DNA of 7,262 bases from Phycisphaerae bacterium. Its GTDB lineage: Bacteria > Planctomycetota > Phycisphaerae > UBA1845 > PWPN01. Positions 6,512 to 7,262 of this stretch are shown in pieces. The translations under genes were made by a program, and so were the position numbers. Location of the stretch: the NCBI GenBank assembly GCA_035384605.1, contig DAOOIV010000175.1:1-7262 (forward strand), given 5' to 3'. Each line of letters starts with the position of its first letter. Position 1 is the stretch's first letter. The notes below the pieces were generated by a model. The model saw only the letters and a program-made list of their open reading frames with translations, ran no database searches and was not told the DNA's origin.

Positions 6512-6537
6512 GGTCCATCTGGAGAAAACTCAACAGC

Positions 6538-6589
6538 CTCGGGGTGGCTGGGTCCCAGGCAGTAGCCGCGTCCGCGCCGCCACCCCGAG
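6538..6589 (+). promoter_or_regulatory. Strong inverted repeat (leader hairpin) directly before the tatA ribosome binding site
   Basis: CTCGGGGTGGC (6538-6548) and GCCACCCCGAG (6579-6589) are perfectly complementary over 11 bases, enclosing a 30-base loop that can itself fold (CTGGGTCCCAG overlaps the left arm). The right arm ends 3 bases before the Shine-Dalgarno GGAG (6593-6596), which is 8 bases from the ATG. There is no T-tract, so a terminator is unlikely; an mRNA leader structure affecting translation or stability is a reasonable inference. Confidence 0.55.
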
Positions 6590-6604
6590 CGTGGAGCAGT
6601 CCCT

Positions 6605-6883
6605 ATGACGGCAAACGCGATAGCCTTTCTCAGCCTCCCCGGCGGGCCCGAGTGGATCATCATCGGGGTGGTGGGCCTCCTGATATTCGGCAAGAAGCTG
6701 CCTGAGGTCGCTCGTTCGTTGGGAAAAAGCGTGGTCGAATTCAAGAAAGGGCTCAAGGCCGTCGAGGACGAGATCACCAGCGCCGGCAACGAGTCCGACA
6801 ACCCCTCGAACCAGTTGCCTCCGACCAGCAACCCCTACAGTTCGGAATCCGCAGCCGAGCCGCCGCCGAACCAAAACTCCTGA
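6605..6883 (+). CDS. tatA: Sec-independent protein translocase subunit TatA (TatA/E family)
   Basis: TatA forms the membrane-permeating oligomer of the twin-arginine translocase, which exports folded proteins bearing an RR signal peptide after binding to TatBC. The 92-residue protein shows the full family layout: a short N-terminus with GGPEW, a single transmembrane helix (about 17-28, IIIGVVGLLIFG), the hinge F28-G29, an amphipathic helix (30-53, KKLPEVARSLGKSVVEFKKG), and a polar, disordered C-tail rich in Asn/Pro/Ser/Glu. The FGKKLPEVARSLG phrase favours TatA/E over TatB. The start at 6605 has GGAG 8 bases upstream. No tatB or tatC is in the window; a stand-alone tatA is not unusual. The gene is divergent from the exported-protein genes to its left. 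Confidence 0.94.
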   Translation: MTANAIAFLSLPGGPEWIIIGVVGLLIFGKKLPEVARSLGKSVVEFKKGLKAVEDEITSAGNESDNPSNQLPPTSNPYSSESAAEPPPNQNS

Positions 6884-7028
6884 CAGCCCACCCGACGTGC
6901 TCGTTCGCCCACCACTGGCGGCTTAGAACATGCTGGTCCGCCGAACTCCCCACACCGGGCGGCAAGTGAGAACTCCGCTTCGCCTGCCCGGCGGTACCAG
7001 CTCCTGCCTACCTCCAATTCGCATAGCT

Positions 7029-7127
7029 CCTTAGAACCTTACGGCCAGATATCTGTGCGGCTTGCGCGCATGTTTCTGGATCGCAGAACGTTTGGGTTGC
7101 GGCCCGCAAAAAGGCGGTCCGCCTTAG
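7029..7127. repeat. Modular repeat unit B1: common head plus tail Y
   Basis: The head (7029-7086) matches unit A1 (54 of 58) and the tail (7092-7127) matches unit A2 (35 of 36), so B1 combines the head of one unit with the tail of the other. The tail again carries five A followed by the palindrome AAGGCGGTCCGCCTT (palindrome from 7111 to 7125), which on the minus strand would look like a short terminator. Confidence 0.85.
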
Positions 7128-7130
7128 TCC

Positions 7131-7222
7131 CTTCCGTCGCGACTGGTACGCATTTCGCGCGCATGTTTCTGGTTCGCAGAGCGCCGGGTGCCATGCCCAC
7201 GGCTTTGCGTGGGCATGCGCCT
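7131..7222. repeat. Modular repeat unit B2: degraded head plus tail X
   Basis: Only the distal part of the head is well kept (around 7156-7180, GCGCGCATGTTTCTGG then TCGCAGA). The tail (7181-7222) is identical to 2294-2335 over 42 bases, including the 10-bp stem at 7192-7201 and 7208-7217. Perfect tail conservation beside a decayed head suggests that the tail is younger, selected, or copied on its own. Confidence 0.8.
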
Positions 7223-7238
7223 CCAAATGAACCGCTCA

Positions 7239-7258
7239 GCCCGGAATCCTTTCCGGGC
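7239..7258. repeat. Compact hairpin at the window end
   Basis: GCCCGGAA (7239-7246) pairs perfectly with TTCCGGGC (7251-7258) around the loop TCCT. It may belong to a terminator or leader of a gene beyond the right edge, or extend the repeat cluster. No T-tract is seen on either side within the window. Confidence 0.5.
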
Positions 7259-7262
7259 CGCA

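Larger units (their letters stand above)
5932..6604. other. Long divergent intergenic region between the secreted-protein gene and tatA
   Basis: About 670 bases separate the two divergent genes. Supported contents are the Shine-Dalgarno of the minus-strand gene (5940-5946), a near-palindrome at 6097-6114, competing GC-rich stems at 6233-6268 (CGGCCAGC with GCTGGCCG, or GCCAGC with GCTGGC inside it), a tandem 14-base-period repeat at 6376-6400, and the tatA leader with its promoter candidate and inverted repeat. Open frames here (for example 5975-6316 minus and 6129-6341 plus) lack ribosome binding sites and recognisable domains. No tRNA, rRNA or standard riboswitch core was recognised by eye; an unlisted small RNA in 6160-6330 cannot be excluded. 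Confidence 0.6.
6884..7262. other. Non-coding right end, downstream of tatA, with repeats
   Basis: No gene is supported after the tatA stop. The first 145 bases contain only weak pairings (for example CCGGGC at 6955-6960 with GCCCGG at 6986-6991), none followed by a T-tract, so no clear tatA terminator is visible. Two modular repeat units fill 7029-7222, and a compact hairpin lies at 7239-7258. A 72-codon minus-strand open frame (7226 to 7008) follows the repeat and is not called as a gene. Confidence 0.65.

Noticed and set aside
2235..7222. CRISPR array or composite transposon bounded by the repeats
   Set aside because: Repeats are in pairs with unequal tails, not regularly spaced with unique spacers, and the segment between the loci has ordinary genes with no transposase; the two loci are direct, not terminal inverted, repeats.

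Overview
The window looks like a GC-rich bacterial chromosome segment, most likely from a planctomycete, perhaps of the Phycisphaerae type. The strongest clue is the C-terminal dockerin-like tail of the large secreted protein: paired Asp-rich calcium loops each followed by an 'ACLTG' or 'DCLSGPG' phrase, a form common in Planctomycetota. The sequence is a mix of compact genes and fairly long, repeat-bearing intergenic stretches. The taxonomic call is inferred from protein style, not from a marker gene.

Layout, left to right. Positions 1-756 (minus) hold the N-terminal 252 residues of an enolase-superfamily (mandelate racemase / muconate lactonizing enzyme type) protein that runs off the left edge. 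It starts with GTG, overlaps the stop codon of the next gene by 4 bases (GTGA), and has a strong internal Shine-Dalgarno. Positions 753-2198 (minus) encode a 12-TM major facilitator transporter. The two form a translationally coupled transporter/enzyme pair, probably for uptake and conversion of a small organic or sugar acid; the substrate cannot be read from the sequence. Positions 2199-2492 are intergenic and filled by two units of a modular repeat. Positions 2493-5294 (minus) encode a 933-residue secreted protein: signal peptide, 11 Asp-box (BNR) blades, a LamG-like domain nested between boxes 10 and 11, and the dockerin tail. Positions 5425-5931 (minus) encode a 168-residue secreted protein of unknown function. 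A 672-base divergent intergenic region follows, with no supported gene. Positions 6605-6883 (plus) encode TatA, whose leader holds a long perfect inverted repeat just before the ribosome binding site. The right end (6884-7262) is non-coding and carries two more units of the modular repeat plus a hairpin.

How the parts relate. TatA is a component of the twin-arginine export machinery. The two genes to its left encode exported proteins, but neither signal peptide shows a clear twin-arginine plus hydrophobic context that would prove Tat dependence. The transporter/enolase pair lies downstream of the BNR gene, separated from it by a repeat module that, read on the minus strand, resembles a Rho-independent terminator.

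The most unusual signal is the mosaic repeat family. Four units share one roughly 50-58 base head but carry one of two alternative hairpin tails, in opposite order at the two loci 4.8 kb apart. No complete novel defence, mobile or biosynthetic system is visible; there is no CRISPR array, rRNA, tRNA, transposase or integrase in the window.
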